Made by a program: the position numbers and the translations under genes. From positions 62,001-126,000 of the forward strand of contig NZ_BCQR01000001.1 in NCBI RefSeq assembly GCF_001552175.1: a stretch of DNA of 64,000 bases, read 5' to 3'. Below the pieces are notes generated by a model. That model saw only the letters and a list, made by a program, of their open reading frames with translations, did no database searches and was not told the origin of the DNA. The DNA comes from Actinomadura kijaniata NBRC 14229 (GTDB lineage Bacteria > Actinomycetota > Actinomycetes > Streptosporangiales > Streptosporangiaceae). Positions 26,731 to 41,637 of the stretch are shown here, piece after piece. How positions within the stretch are numbered: the first letter of the stretch is position 1; every line of letters starts with the position of its first letter.

Positions 26731-28116
26731 TCACCGGTTGATCTCGACGTTCTCCAGGACGCCGAGCGCGTCCGGCACCAGCACGGCCGCCGAGTAGTAC
26801 ACGCTGACCAGGTACGACAGGATCGCCTGCTCGCTGACGCCCATGAACCGCACCGACAGGCCCGGCTGGAACTCGTCGGGGATGCCGGTCCGGTGCAGGC
26901 CGATCACGCCCTGGTCGTCCTCGCCGGTCCGCAGCACCAGCACCGAGGACGTCCCGGTCCGGCTGATCGGGATCTTGTCGCAGGGCAGGATCGGCACGCC
27001 GCGCCAGGCCATCACGGGCCGCCCCTCGCACACCGTCCCCTCCGGGTAGACACCGCGCCTGGTGCACTCGCGGCCGAACGCGGCGATCGTCCTGGGATGC
27101 GCCAGGAAGAACCGCGACCTGCGGCGGCGGCTCAGCAGCTCGTCCATGTCGTCGGGGGTGGGCGGCCCGGTCCGGGTCGGGATGCGCTGCCGCAGGTCGC
27201 AGTTGTGGAGCAGCCCGAAGTCGCGGTTGTTGACCAGCTCGTGCTCCTGGCGCTCGCGCAACGCCTCGATCGTCAGGCGGAGCTGCTGCTCGACCTGGTC
27301 CATCGGGCCGTTGTAGAGATCGGCGACGCGGGTGTGGATGCGCAGCCGCGTCTGGGCGACGCTCAGCTCGTACTCGCGCGGCGACGGCTCGTAGTCCACG
27401 AACGTGCCCGGCAGCACCGGCTCGCCCTCGTGCCCGGCCGCCAGGGCGATCTCGGCCTCGCCCGCCTTGTTGCGCGGGAGGTCGGGGGCGTTGCGGTACT
27501 CCTCCAGGCGGTCCCGCAGCGCCTCGTGCCGGTCGGCCAGCTCCCCGACCGCCGCGCGCGGCAGGGCGAGGACCGTGCAGGGGGTGAGCGCCTTGGCGGC
27601 GTACTCCCATTCGGCGTCGCCGTCGGCCAGGACGTCCGCGCCGAAGAACTGCCCGTCGGCCAGCACGTCCAGCTCGACCGGCTCGCCGTACTCGCCGCGC
27701 CCGATCCGGGAGACCTTGCCGTGCGCGATCAGCACGACCCGGTCCACCGGGCGCCCCGGCTCGACGATCATGTCGCCGGGCTCGTACTCGTGCTGGGTGA
27801 GCCGTCCGGCCAGCGCCTCCAGCGCCTCCGTCCCGGCGGGCGTCGCGTGCATCCCGCGCAGCGGCGGCAGCTCGGCCAGCTCGGCGGGGACGACCTGGAC
27901 GTCGGCGCCGGTGTTGAGGAACGTCAGCCGTCCGTCGCCCACCGTGTAGGCGAGCCGGCGGTTCACCCGGTAGGCGCCGCCGCGCGCCTCCACCCAGGGC
28001 AGCATCCGCAGGAGCCAGCGCGGTGTGATGCTCTGCATCATCGGCGCGGACTTGGTGGTCGTCGCCAGGTTCCGTGCCGCCCTGGTGTCGAGGCTGAGCT
28101 GCTGTGTCTGCGTCAC
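26731..28116 (-). CDS. Family 2B encapsulin shell protein 1 (EshA-like, cNMP-domain)
   Basis: A 461-aa HK97-fold nanocompartment shell protein. The N-terminal arm is residues ~1-45 ([16 protein letters not shown]). The E-loop strand [17 protein letters not shown] is at ~49-64. A Crp-like cyclic-nucleotide-binding domain is inserted at ~80-205, and the HK97 part resumes at [20 protein letters not shown] (~239) and ends [12 protein letters not shown]. The phosphate-binding cassette reads [20 protein letters not shown] (158-176 region) and lacks the canonical Arg, so nucleotide binding is doubtful. GTG 28116 follows CTGGAGG and lies 6 nt after the terpene cyclase stop. Automatic annotation often mislabels this family as Crp/Fnr regulators. 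Confidence 0.93.
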   Translation of the reverse strand: MTQTQQLSLDTRAARNLATTTKSAPMMQSITPRWLLRMLPWVEARGGAYRVNRRLAYTVGDGRLTFLNTGADVQVVPAELAELPPLRGMHATPAGTEALEALAGRLTQHEYEPGDMIVEPGRPVDRVVLIAHGKVSRIGRGEYGEPVELDVLADGQFFGADVLADGDAEWEYAAKALTPCTVLALPRAAVGELADRHEALRDRLEEYRNAPDLPRNKAGEAEIALAAGHEGEPVLPGTFVDYEPSPREYELSVAQTRLRIHTRVADLYNGPMDQVEQQLRLTIEALRERQEHELVNNRDFGLLHNCDLRQRIPTRTGPPTPDDMDELLSRRRRSRFFLAHPRTIAAFGRECTRRGVYPEGTVCEGRPVMAWRGVPILPCDKIPISRTGTSSVLVLRTGEDDQGVIGLHRTGIPDEFQPGLSVRFMGVSEQAILSYLVSVYYSAAVLVPDALGVLENVEINR

Positions 28117-28122
28117 GGTTCG

Positions 28123-31950
<3,828 letters not shown>

Positions 31951-32099
31951 CGGGAGAGTGTCCTTACCTTTCCGCCCCAGCAGTCACCCCCGTGACGACT
32001 TCCGATCAAGTCCGCGTACATCCACGGGAGCAGGCCGGTCCGCCGACTGACATCTTCCGTCCGACGCGCGGGGGCGCACCGCCGCGCGAGAGTACCGGC

Positions 32100-33005
32100 A
32101 TGCGCCCAACGAAGATCTCCTCCCTGCCCCGGACCGCAATGACCGCCTTCGCCACCACCGCCGTGCTGGCCGCCCCCGTCCTCGCCGCCACCACCCTCCT
32201 GACCACCGACGCCGACGCCGCGACGCGCGGGCGCGTCGTGGAGGTGACGGTGGGGACCGACGGCTTCACCGCGCCCGCCGCCGTCCGCCCGGGCCCGGTC
32301 GCGTTCCGCGTCACCGCCGCCGACCCCGAGGGCGCCTACCTCGGCCTGGTCCGGCTGCGCCCCGGCGTCACCCTCCAGCGCTACCTGACGGACCTGGAGA
32401 AGGCGTACGGCGCGGGCGACCCCGCGGCCGCCCGGGCGGTGCAGCGCGAGGTCGTCATGTTCGGCGGCGCCGCGGTCCAGCCGGGCACGCCCGTCACCTA
32501 CGGGACGCGGCTGGCCCCCGGCTCCTACCACCTGATCGACTTCAGGGAGGTCGGGCGTCCGGGGCTGGCCGCCAAGGTGCGGCCGCTGACGGTGCGGCCC
32601 GGCGCGGGCGCCGCGGCCGAGCCGCGCGCCGAGGCGCGGATCGTGCAGCGCGAGACGCCCGAGGGCCCCCGCTTCGACGCCCCGGCCGAGATCCGCTCCG
32701 GCGCGACGGTCCGCGTGGTCAACCGTTCCCGCCAGTACAACGAGGCCATCCTCATGCCCGTCCGCCCCGGCACCACCGGCGAGCAGGTCGGCGCGTTCTA
32801 CCGGGGCATGGACGGCGGGCCGCAGGCGCCCTCGCCGTTCACCGGCGGCCCGGCCGGGATGGTCCCGCTGTCGCCGGGGCGCGCGGCGACCTTCGCCGCG
32901 CCGCTCAGGCCCGGCACGTACGCGCTGGTCACCTGGCTGCGCAGCTCCGACACCGGCCGCATGTTCGCCGCCCAGGGCATGCACAGGCTGGTGACGGTCA
33001 GGTGA
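32100..33005 (+). CDS. secreted hypothetical protein
   Basis: A 301-aa exported protein. The signal sequence runs from [20 protein letters not shown] to a probable cleavage after DADAA. The mature part is beta-rich, with two similar halves each containing a VRPG...V/TF pattern and a PGxY segment ([10 protein letters not shown] and [11 protein letters not shown]), suggesting two Ig/cupredoxin-like domains. No copper ligands are clear. The function is unknown. It is divergent from the encapsulin operon and ends at a strong bidirectional hairpin. Confidence 0.75.
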   Translation: MRPTKISSLPRTAMTAFATTAVLAAPVLAATTLLTTDADAATRGRVVEVTVGTDGFTAPAAVRPGPVAFRVTAADPEGAYLGLVRLRPGVTLQRYLTDLEKAYGAGDPAAARAVQREVVMFGGAAVQPGTPVTYGTRLAPGSYHLIDFREVGRPGLAAKVRPLTVRPGAGAAAEPRAEARIVQRETPEGPRFDAPAEIRSGATVRVVNRSRQYNEAILMPVRPGTTGEQVGAFYRGMDGGPQAPSPFTGGPAGMVPLSPGRAATFAAPLRPGTYALVTWLRSSDTGRMFAAQGMHRLVTVR

Positions 33006-33038
33006 GGGAGCCGGTGGGATCTCCTCCCACCGGCTCCC
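33006..33038. terminator. bidirectional hairpin terminator
   Basis: A perfect 14-bp stem (GGGAGCCGGTGGGA with TCCCACCGGCTCCC) and a 5-nt loop lie between the convergent secreted-protein and MHS-transporter genes. Confidence 0.85.
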
Positions 33039-33053
33039 GTCGCACGTCCGGGG

Positions 33054-34496
33054 TCAGGCGGCGGCGGGGACGCGCTCGCGGGCGGGCTCCTTCTCGCCCG
33101 CCTCCTCGATCGGGACGCCCGCCGTCTCCGGCAGCCTCAGGATCGGCACCAGCGCGATCGCGGCGGCCAGCATCAGGTAGTACGCCGGGACGCTGGTGGA
33201 GCCGGTCACCTTGATCAGCGACCCGACGACCACCGCGACGGTCCCGCCGAACAGCGCGGTCGAGACGTTGTAGCCGATCGCGAACGCCCCGTAGCGCACC
33301 CGCGTGGGGAACATCGCCGGGAACGTCGCCCCGATCACCGCCAGGATCAGCACCAGCAGACCGCCGATGACGGCGTACCCCACGGCGACCGCGAGGGTGT
33401 CATTGGTCTGCATCAGCGCGAACGCGGGCCAGCTCAGCACCAGGAAGCCGACCGCGGCGGTCAGCAGCAGCGGCCGCCGCCCGACCCGGTCCGACAGCGC
33501 CCCCAGCGGGACAATCACCGCCATCATCGCCAGCTCCACGCCGATGGTGATGAGCTGCCCGGTGGTGGCGTCCATCTTCATGGTGTCCGTCAGGTACGAG
33601 GGCATGAACGTCAGCAGCGTGTAGTCGGCGACGTTCAGCAGCAGCACGATCGCGACCAGCATGGCGATCATGCGGCCGTGGTGGCGCAGCGTCTCCCGCA
33701 GCGGCGACCGGACGGTCTCGCCGCGGCTCTCCATCCGCCGGAACGCCGGGGTGTCCTCGATCCGCGACCGCACGTACAGGCCGACCAGGCCCAGCGGCAG
33801 CGCGATCAGGAACGGGATCCGCCAGCCCCAGGCGCGCATGGCCTCGTCGCCGAGCGCCTGGTGGACGCCGAACACCAGCGCCGCGCCCAGCACGAACCCG
33901 GCCAGCGTGCCCAGCTCCAGGAAGCTGCCGAAGAACCCGCGCCGCCGCGTCGGCGCGTACTCGGCGATCATCGTGGCGGCGCCGCCGTACTCGCCGCCGG
34001 CCGAGAAGCCCTGCACCAGCCGCACGGCCAGCAGCACCAGCGGGGCGGCCAGGCCGATGGTCTCGTAGCCGGGCAGCACGCCGATCACGAACGTCGAGCC
34101 CGACATCAGGATGATCGTCATGGCGAGCACGCGCTTGCGGCCGATCCGGTCGCCCAGCGGCCCGAAGAACATCCCGCCGAACGGGCGCGCGATGAACGCC
34201 GCCGCGAGCAGGGCGAACGAGCGCAGCACCGCGCCGTCCTCGCCGCCGGGGAAGAACACCGTCCCGATGATCGCGGTCATCACCCCGGCGGAGAACACGC
34301 CGAAGTCGAACCACTCGATGCAGTTGCCCATCGCCGAGGCGATCACGGCCTTGCGGACCGTCGCCTCGTCCACCGCCGCCTCGTCCGGGGCCCGGTCATC
34401 CGACCGCCGCCCGGCGTTCCGGGCGGCGGTTCCGTCCTTCGCTCGTGGGCGCGGCCCACGTCCCCGTGGTCCGGGGTCGTCATCCAGCAGTGACAC
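33054..34496 (-). CDS. MFS transporter, metabolite:H+ symporter (ProP-like)
   Basis: A 480-aa, 12-TM transporter of the MHS family. The typical start of the membrane part is VIASAMGNCIEWFDFGVFSA (TM1), followed by FGPLGDRIGRKRVLAMTI (motif A) and VRLVQGFSAGGEYGGAATMI. The family imports osmolytes, dicarboxylates or shikimate. A charged ~45-residue N-terminal tail precedes TM1. GTG 34496 follows GGGAGGT. It probably shares a transcript with the upstream membrane protein. Confidence 0.88.
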   Translation of the reverse strand: MSLLDDDPGPRGRGPRPRAKDGTAARNAGRRSDDRAPDEAAVDEATVRKAVIASAMGNCIEWFDFGVFSAGVMTAIIGTVFFPGGEDGAVLRSFALLAAAFIARPFGGMFFGPLGDRIGRKRVLAMTIILMSGSTFVIGVLPGYETIGLAAPLVLLAVRLVQGFSAGGEYGGAATMIAEYAPTRRRGFFGSFLELGTLAGFVLGAALVFGVHQALGDEAMRAWGWRIPFLIALPLGLVGLYVRSRIEDTPAFRRMESRGETVRSPLRETLRHHGRMIAMLVAIVLLLNVADYTLLTFMPSYLTDTMKMDATTGQLITIGVELAMMAVIVPLGALSDRVGRRPLLLTAAVGFLVLSWPAFALMQTNDTLAVAVGYAVIGGLLVLILAVIGATFPAMFPTRVRYGAFAIGYNVSTALFGGTVAVVVGSLIKVTGSTSVPAYYLMLAAAIALVPILRLPETAGVPIEEAGEKEPARERVPAAA

Positions 34497-34608
34497 GGTC
34501 GTACCTCCCGGGCCTCCCCCTCCCCGAAGACCGGAAGGGATAACCCGGGAGCGGCGAATATGGATCAGGTCACACCGGTCGGGCGCGACGCGCCCGGCGA
34601 CGCCTCCG

Positions 34609-35037
34609 TCAGCGCTCCCCGCGCTCCTCCTCCAGCAGCTCCTCCAGCTCCGGGAGCTTCTGGGTGCGGCCGGGATCGGGCTCGATGTTCAGCGGGCCGT
34701 CGTCCTCGGGGATCATCAGCAGCGCCTGGGTGGTCTGCGACTCGCGGGTGATCACGCCGCTGGACAGCACGGTGTTGCGGTGCCGCAGCGCGCCGTTCTG
34801 GCGCAGCAGGTCGTCGATCTCGGCGCGCTGCCGGGCGACCCGTTTGGACATGCGGAGGTTGTCGACGAACCCGCCGACGGCCAGTCCGACGATGAGGGCG
34901 GCGATGGGGAACCCGACGGCCGGGGGCAGCGTCAGGGTGGCGGCGGCGACCAGTGCCAGGCCGACCACGATCGCAAGTGCGCCAAGGTGAGCCTCCGCCC
35001 AGTCCAGGACGGTGTTGACGCGCTTGGGGATCCTCAC
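34609..35037 (-). CDS. small membrane protein with C-terminal coiled coil
   Basis: A 142-aa protein. Residues ~18-60 hold two hydrophobic segments (ALAIVVGLALVAAATLTL and FPIAALIVGLAVGGFV). A heptad-like region follows (RQRAEIDDLLRQNGALRHRN, ~68-87), then an acidic tail with ELEELLEEE. GTG 35037 has a strong GGAGGAG. No family is recognised. It lies 112 bp upstream of the MHS transporter in the same direction. Confidence 0.65.
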   Translation of the reverse strand: MRIPKRVNTVLDWAEAHLGALAIVVGLALVAAATLTLPPAVGFPIAALIVGLAVGGFVDNLRMSKRVARQRAEIDDLLRQNGALRHRNTVLSSGVITRESQTTQALLMIPEDDGPLNIEPDPGRTQKLPELEELLEEERGER

Positions 35038-35339
35038 TCGCCTTCTCCTCCTCTTCGGCCGGGCCGCGGTCCCGGCTGTCGCGGAACGGGGGCGCGCCTC
35101 GGGGCGACGTCCGCGCCTCCCCGCGGGGACGGCGCCGCGCGGGCGGTCCGCGCGGATGACTCCGCATGAACGACAGCGGCGGGCGGGGTGTTCCGGTCCC
35201 GGAGTGAGACGCGCGTCACCCGCCCCTCAGGATCATCGCTGTGGGAGTCCTCCGAAACCCTAACAGCCGACCGAAAAGGCTCCGGCGGAGGGGCGATCGA
35301 GATGCGAGCACCTGCGCGCGCCGAATATCGTCACTAGAT
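35038..35339. other. intergenic region upstream of lpdA
   Basis: 302 bp between divergent genes. It must hold the promoters of lpdA and of the small membrane protein. Open frames here are short and lack ribosome-binding sites, and no clear operator was found. The lpdA start is preceded by an AT-richer stretch (CGAATATCGTCACTAGAT). Confidence 0.5.
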
Positions 35340-36743
<1,404 letters not shown>

Positions 36744-36758
36744 CGGAGGGTCGTTTCC

Positions 36759-36790
36759 CGAGGGCGGCGCGGGTTTCCGCGCCGCCCTCG
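36759..36790 (+). terminator. hairpin terminator after lpdA
   Basis: A perfect 14-bp stem (CGAGGGCGGCGCGG with CCGCGCCGCCCTCG) and a GTTT loop lie 15 nt after the lpdA stop. Confidence 0.85.
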
Positions 36791-36960
36791 CGCGTCCGCG
36801 CGGCACCCTCCGCGCGGGTGCGCAACGATTCGCCGCACACGCCCCGCGAAAAGCAACGAACCACCAGGTCATCGCAACTTCGGCGCATTGGCTGCCGCCC
36901 CGCGGCTTCCTAGGCTTTCGATCGCCATCCTCCGTCACTCGGAACGCCAAGGGAGCACGC

Positions 36961-37812
36961 ATGACCGTCACCCCGGCAATGGAGCCCACCACCGCCCCGG
37001 CGATCCCGGAGCGCACGGCCCTCCACCGCCGCTTCCTCATGTGCCGGCCCGAGCACTTCACCGTCTCCTACGCCATCAACCCGTGGATGGACCCCGCGGC
37101 CGGGGCCGACGCCGACCTCGCCGTGAAGCAGTGGGAGGAGCTGCGCGCCGCCTACCTGTCCCTCGGCCACGACGTCGAGCTGATCGACCCGGTCCCCGGC
37201 CTGCCCGACATGGTGTTCGCCGCCAACGGCGCCCTGGTCGTCGGCGGCCGCGCCTACGGGGCCCGGTTCGCCCACCCCGAGCGCGCCGCCGAGGGTCCCG
37301 CCTACGCCGCGTGGCTGCGGGCCAGGGGCTTCGAGGTGATGGACCCCTCCCACACCAACGAGGGCGAGGGTGACTTCCTGACCCTCGACCACGTGATCCT
37401 GGCCGGGACGGGCTTCCGCACCGAGATCGCCGCCCACCAGGAGGCGCAGGAGTACCTGGGCCGCCCGGTGGTGACCCTGCGCCTGGTGGACCCGCGCTTC
37501 TACCACCTGGACACCGCCCTGTTCCCGCTGAACGGCGACAACGTGGCCTACTACCCCGGGGCGTTCTCGCCCGGCAGCCGCGCGGTGCTGGAGCGGCTGT
37601 TCCCGCACGCGGTCCTCGCGACCGAGGCCGACGCCGCCGTCCTCGGCCTGAACGCGGTCAGCGACGGCCGCAACGTGGTGATCAACGCCGAGGCGACCGG
37701 GCTGACCGGGGCGCTGCGCGCGGCGGGCTTCCACCCCGTCCCGGTGGACCTGAGCGAACTGCGCAAGGCGGGCGGCGGGCCCAAGTGCTGCACGCTGGAA
37801 CTGCGCACCTGA
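36961..37812 (+). CDS. dimethylargininase / DDAH-like amidinohydrolase
   Basis: A 283-aa guanidine-modifying enzyme fold (amidinotransferase family). It carries FTVSYAINPWMDP near residue 35, VFAANGALV, GEGDFLTLDHVILAGTGFRT (Glu/Asp substrate binding), DPRFYHLDTALFPL with the catalytic His, and KCCTLELR at the C-terminus with the catalytic Cys. It hydrolyses N-methylarginines or arginine to citrulline-type products. In actinomycetes it often sits with ornithine aminotransferase, which is absent here. The phosphatase gene follows after 37 bp. Confidence 0.88.
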   Translation: MTVTPAMEPTTAPAIPERTALHRRFLMCRPEHFTVSYAINPWMDPAAGADADLAVKQWEELRAAYLSLGHDVELIDPVPGLPDMVFAANGALVVGGRAYGARFAHPERAAEGPAYAAWLRARGFEVMDPSHTNEGEGDFLTLDHVILAGTGFRTEIAAHQEAQEYLGRPVVTLRLVDPRFYHLDTALFPLNGDNVAYYPGAFSPGSRAVLERLFPHAVLATEADAAVLGLNAVSDGRNVVINAEATGLTGALRAAGFHPVPVDLSELRKAGGGPKCCTLELRT

Positions 37813-37849
37813 GGTCCGAGCATTCCGGGGCATCCGGGACCATTGGGAC

Positions 37850-38647
37850 ATGCGGTTCGATGACGAGTACGGCCATATCGCCCTCGACGGCGCCGAGAAC
37901 GTCCGCGATCTCGGCGGGATCCCCCTGACCGGCGGGGGCGAGACGGCCCACGGGCGCCTGCTGCGCGCCGACGCCCTGAACAAGCTGACCGACGCCGACC
38001 TGGAGCGGCTGTCGGGCGTGCGCACCGTCGTCGACCTCCGCACCGACCTGGAGGTCCGGACCAACGGCGCCGACCGGCTCCCGGCCGGCGCCGAACTGGT
38101 CCACCTGCCGGTCGCCGGCGGCGACCTGGACGTCTTCTACGAGGTGATCGGCAGCGGCGACCCGGCCCGGCAGGAGCAGATCTTCGGCGACGGCCGCTGC
38201 GAGCACGTCCTGGTCGAGATCAACCGGAACTTCGTGGCGATGCCGATCGAACGCGAGAAGTTCGCCGCCGCCCTCCACCGCGTCGCCGACGCCGCCTCCC
38301 TGCCCCTGCTGTTCCACTGCACGGCGGGCAAGGACCGCACCGGCTGGATGGCGGCGATCCTGCTGACGATCGCGGGCGCGCCGCGCCCGGCGGTGATGGA
38401 GGACTACATGCGGTCCAACCACTACCACCGCGAGAGCTACGGCAAGCTGCTGGCGTTCCTGGGCGACAGCGGGCAGATGAAGAACCCCGAGCTGCTGCGT
38501 CCCCTGCTGGAGCAGCGTCCGGCGTACCTGGAGGCGGCGTTCGACGAGGCCGAGCGGACCTACGGGTCGTTCGAAGCGTTCCTGTCGCGGGGCCTGGACC
38601 TGGACGAGGCGGCGCGGGCCCGCATCCGCGCGGCCCTGCGCGGCTGA
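37850..38647 (+). CDS. tyrosine-protein phosphatase (MptpB-like)
   Basis: A 265-aa phosphatase. The P-loop HCTAGKDRTG starts at His156 with Cys157 as nucleophile and Arg163, matching the Mycobacterium MptpB/lipid-phosphatase type HCxxGKDRTG. The N-terminal NVRDLGGIPLTGGG and DLRTDLEV are also family traits. It may act on phospho-Tyr/Ser/Thr or phosphoinositides. No signal peptide is present. It is likely co-transcribed with the DDAH-like gene. Confidence 0.9.
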   Translation: MRFDDEYGHIALDGAENVRDLGGIPLTGGGETAHGRLLRADALNKLTDADLERLSGVRTVVDLRTDLEVRTNGADRLPAGAELVHLPVAGGDLDVFYEVIGSGDPARQEQIFGDGRCEHVLVEINRNFVAMPIEREKFAAALHRVADAASLPLLFHCTAGKDRTGWMAAILLTIAGAPRPAVMEDYMRSNHYHRESYGKLLAFLGDSGQMKNPELLRPLLEQRPAYLEAAFDEAERTYGSFEAFLSRGLDLDEAARARIRAALRG

Positions 38648-38653
38648 CGCCGG

Positions 38654-39217
38654 TCACTCCTCCGTCGCGGCCCGCGCCGCGTCCCGGGACGCGGCGCGGC
38701 TCCGGCGCGGGGCGGCGGAGCGGGGCGGGAGCGCGCGCATGTGGTCGCGCACCCGCGTCATGATGTCGCCGAGGTGGCGCAGGTCGGCGTCGCTCAGGGG
38801 CGCGAACAGCAGGCGGCGGGCGACCCGGATGTGGCCGGGCATGACCCGGGCGACGCGGGCCAGGCCGGCGTCGGTGACGGTGACCAGGGTGGCGCGCTCG
38901 TCCTCGGGGCCGGGGCCGCGGGTGACGAGGCCGGCCCTCTCCAGCAGCCCGGCCTGGTAGGTCAGTCCGCTGCGGCTGTAGACGACGCCGTCGGCCAGCT
39001 CGGTCATGGTGAGCCGCCCGCCGGCGGCGGCGAGGCGGGCCAGTAGCTGGAACTGCACGTAGCTGAGGTCGCCCTCGGCGCGCACCTGCTGCTCGACGGC
39101 GTGCTGGAGCAGGCTGACGGACTCCATGAGCGCGAAGTAGGCCCCCAGCTGCTCGGGGGCGAGCGCCTCGTCCGTCGTGCCGGGCGTCGTGTCGGGCGTC
39201 GTCTCGGGGTCGGCCAC
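38654..39217 (-). CDS. MarR family regulator
   Basis: A 187-aa winged-helix regulator. The recognition region is LTMTELADGVVYSRSGLTYQAGLLERAG (in part) and the wing is GPGPEDERATLVTVTDAG. GTG 39217 starts MADPETTPDTTPG, and the C-terminus is a basic Arg/Ala tail. It is divergent from a quinone oxidoreductase, with three identical palindromes in the 131-bp gap. It therefore probably represses both genes and releases DNA on sensing an electrophile. Confidence 0.92.
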   Translation of the reverse strand: MADPETTPDTTPGTTDEALAPEQLGAYFALMESVSLLQHAVEQQVRAEGDLSYVQFQLLARLAAAGGRLTMTELADGVVYSRSGLTYQAGLLERAGLVTRGPGPEDERATLVTVTDAGLARVARVMPGHIRVARRLLFAPLSDADLRHLGDIMTRVRDHMRALPPRSAAPRRSRAASRDAARAATEE

Positions 39218-39231
39218 CCTCCCACCCTACT

Positions 39232-39329
39232 GCTTCGAATTCGAAGCATGTGACGAGAGTCACACCGCGCACCGGGATTGCTTCGAATTCGAAGCGGGTT
39301 GACGCCCATAGCTGCTTCGAATTCGAAGC
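39232..39329. promoter_or_regulatory. three identical MarR operators
   Basis: Three perfect 16-bp palindromes GCTTCGAATTCGAAGC lie at 39232-39247, 39280-39295 and 39314-39329, with centres 48 and 34 bp apart. The first and last extend to 18 bp (flanking T and A). They fill the gap between the divergent MarR and oxidoreductase genes. Confidence 0.9.
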
Positions 39330-39348
39330 ACACGGGTGAGGAGAGATC

Positions 39349-40278
39349 ATGAAGGCAGTGCGTTACCACCGGTACGGCGACAGCGACGTCCTGGTGCACG
39401 AGGAGGTCGACCGGCCGGTCGCGGGCGCCGGGCAGGTGGTGGTGAAGGTGGCCGCGACCTCGTTCAACCCGGTGGACGCGACCCTGCGTTCCGGGGCGCT
39501 GCGGGAGGTGTTCCCGCTGACCCTGCCGCACGTGCCGGGCATCGACGTGGCGGGCGTCGTCGCCGAGGTCGGCGCGGACGTGACCGGCTGGCGGGAGGGG
39601 GACGCGGTGGTGGCGTTCCTGCCGATGACCGCCGCCGGCGCGGCCGCCGAGCACGTCGCGGTCCCGACCGGGGTGCTGGCCGCCGCGCCCCGCGCGGTGG
39701 ACCTGCCCGACGCCGCGGCCCTGCCCGCGACCGGCCTGACGGCCTGGCAGGCCCTGTTCGAGCACGCCGGGCTGGAGGAGGGGCGGACCATCCTGGTCAA
39801 CGGGGCGGGCGGCGCGGTCGGCGGCTACGCCGTCCAGCTCGCCAAGGAGGCCGGTGCCGTCGTCACCGCGACGGCGAGCGCGCGCAGCGCCGACCGGATC
39901 CGCTCCCACGGCGTCCACCGGGTCATCGACTACACCGCCGGCCCCGTCGCGGAGGCGGCCGGGGAACGCTTCGACGTGGTGCTGAACCTGGTTCCCACCT
40001 CGCCGGAGGAGACCGCCGCGCTGGTCGGGCTGGTCGCCGACGGCGGGATCCTGGTCAGCGCCACCACCCCGGCGCCCGAGGACACCGCGCGCGGGGTGCG
40101 GACGGCGCAGGTGTTCGCCCGCAGCGACGCCGCCCAGCTGTCGGAGCTGGTCGCCCGCGTCGACGCCGGGCGGCTGCGGATCGAGGTGGCCGACCGCCGT
40201 CCCCTCGCCGACCTGGCCGCCGTCCACGACGCGGCCGCCGCCGGGCGGCTGCCAGGCAAGACCGTCCTGCTCCCCTGA
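39349..40278 (+). CDS. zinc-independent quinone oxidoreductase (MDR family)
   Basis: A 309-aa NADP-dependent medium-chain reductase. The GroES-like N-terminal half starts MKAVRYHRYGDSDVLVHEEV. The Rossmann motif is NGAGGAVGGYAVQLAKEAGA (~147-166). The Cys/His zinc ligands of alcohol dehydrogenases are missing, as expected for quinone/enone reductases. It reduces quinones or alpha,beta-unsaturated carbonyls. MarR control via the three upstream palindromes suggests induction by electrophiles. Confidence 0.92.
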   Translation: MKAVRYHRYGDSDVLVHEEVDRPVAGAGQVVVKVAATSFNPVDATLRSGALREVFPLTLPHVPGIDVAGVVAEVGADVTGWREGDAVVAFLPMTAAGAAAEHVAVPTGVLAAAPRAVDLPDAAALPATGLTAWQALFEHAGLEEGRTILVNGAGGAVGGYAVQLAKEAGAVVTATASARSADRIRSHGVHRVIDYTAGPVAEAAGERFDVVLNLVPTSPEETAALVGLVADGGILVSATTPAPEDTARGVRTAQVFARSDAAQLSELVARVDAGRLRIEVADRRPLADLAAVHDAAAAGRLPGKTVLLP

Positions 40279-40291
40279 TCCCCGGCCGGGG

Positions 40292-41590
40292 TCAGAGCAG
40301 TCCCTCGGCCCGCATCCGGCGACGCGCCAGGGTGCGGGTCCGCAGGACGCCCGCGACGCCGACCGCCCAGACCAGGGCCTGGACCGTCCAGGCGACGCGG
40401 AACGCCCCGGGCGTGAACTCCCGGCCCGGGGACGCCGCGTCCAGCACGAAGCCGATCATCAGGATCGTGAGCAGGGAGGCGGCGAAGCCGCCCACGTTCA
40501 CGATGCCGGTGGCGGTGCCCTGGCGGCCCGGCGGGTTGAACGTGCGGGCGAAGTCGAACCCGATCATCGCGCCGGGGCCGCCCAGCGCGACGCCGACGAC
40601 CAGGACCGTCAGCAGCCAGGTGGGCGCGGGCGGCGGCCAGGCCAGGGCCGCCGCCCAGACCGCGACGTTGACGCCGACGATGCCGAGCACCAGCCAGGAC
40701 CGGCGCAGCGGGTAGCGGGCGACGAGCCTGCCGACGAACGGCCCGGAGACCACGTTGGTCAGCACGAACACGGTCAGCAGCGTGCTCGCGCCCGCCGGGT
40801 CCATCCCCTGCCCCGACACCAGGTACGGGTAGCCCCACATCAGGGCGAAGGTGTTGGAGGAGAACTGCGTCACGAAGTGCGACCACAGGCCCAGCCGGGT
40901 GCCGGGGTGCCGCCAGGCGTCCGCGAGGTTGCGCCCGACCTCCCGCAGCGAGGGCGCGGCGGAGCGTTCCACCCCGGGCGGGGCGTCGCGGAGCACGGCC
41001 ACCGACAGCACCGCGACCAGCACGCCGAGGCCCGCCGCCGCCCCGAACGCGGGCGTCCAGCCGGGCCCGTGCAGCAGCGCGACCAGCGGCACCGCGCTGA
41101 GCACCTGCCCGAGCTGCCCGAGCATCCCGGTCAGCTGCGTGACCACGGGGATCTGCCGCGCCGGGAACCACAGCGACACGATGCTCAGCACGCTGATGAA
41201 CGTCATGGCGTCCCCGGCCCCGACCAGCACCCGCGCGACGACGGCGGTGGGGACGTTCCCGGCGACGGCCAGCAGCCCCTGCCCGGCGGCCATCACCAGC
41301 GCGCCCCCGGCGACCATCCGCCGCGGCCCGAGCCGGTCCAGCAGCAGCCCGACGGGCACCTGGAGTCCCGCGTAGACGAGCAGTTGCAGCACGGTGAAGG
41401 TGGCCAGGATCCCGGCCGAGGCGTCGAAGCGCTCGACGGCGTCGAGCCCGGCGACCCCGAACGAGGTGCGGTGCAGGACGGCGACGACGTAGGCGAGTAC
41501 GCCGACCCCCCACAGCGCCCAGGCGATCCGCGGCGCCCGCCGCGCCGCCCCGTCCGGCTCCCGTTCTGTGATCACCTGGTCGCTTTGCAC
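40292..41590 (-). CDS. MFS transporter
   Basis: A 432-aa, 12-TM transporter. Hydrophobic segments alternate through the whole length. Motif A reads GLLLDRLGPRRMVAGGALV, and TM1 includes WALWGVGVLAYVVAVLHRTS, resembling nitrate/nitrite-type or sugar-phosphate MFS members. The start GTG 41590 opens MQSDQVITEREPDG. The substrate is unknown. It converges on the oxidoreductase with a 13-bp gap. Confidence 0.85.
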   Translation of the reverse strand: MQSDQVITEREPDGAARRAPRIAWALWGVGVLAYVVAVLHRTSFGVAGLDAVERFDASAGILATFTVLQLLVYAGLQVPVGLLLDRLGPRRMVAGGALVMAAGQGLLAVAGNVPTAVVARVLVGAGDAMTFISVLSIVSLWFPARQIPVVTQLTGMLGQLGQVLSAVPLVALLHGPGWTPAFGAAAGLGVLVAVLSVAVLRDAPPGVERSAAPSLREVGRNLADAWRHPGTRLGLWSHFVTQFSSNTFALMWGYPYLVSGQGMDPAGASTLLTVFVLTNVVSGPFVGRLVARYPLRRSWLVLGIVGVNVAVWAAALAWPPPAPTWLLTVLVVGVALGGPGAMIGFDFARTFNPPGRQGTATGIVNVGGFAASLLTILMIGFVLDAASPGREFTPGAFRVAWTVQALVWAVGVAGVLRTRTLARRRMRAEGLL

Positions 41591-41637
41591 GATTCATCAC
41601 CATAAAGGAGTCCGGCGCGCGGGCCCGGACCCGGGGG

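Noticed and set aside
35012..35263. Plus-strand ORF before lpdA
   Set aside because: It has no ribosome-binding site, an Arg-rich random composition, and overlaps the start of a better-supported minus-strand gene.
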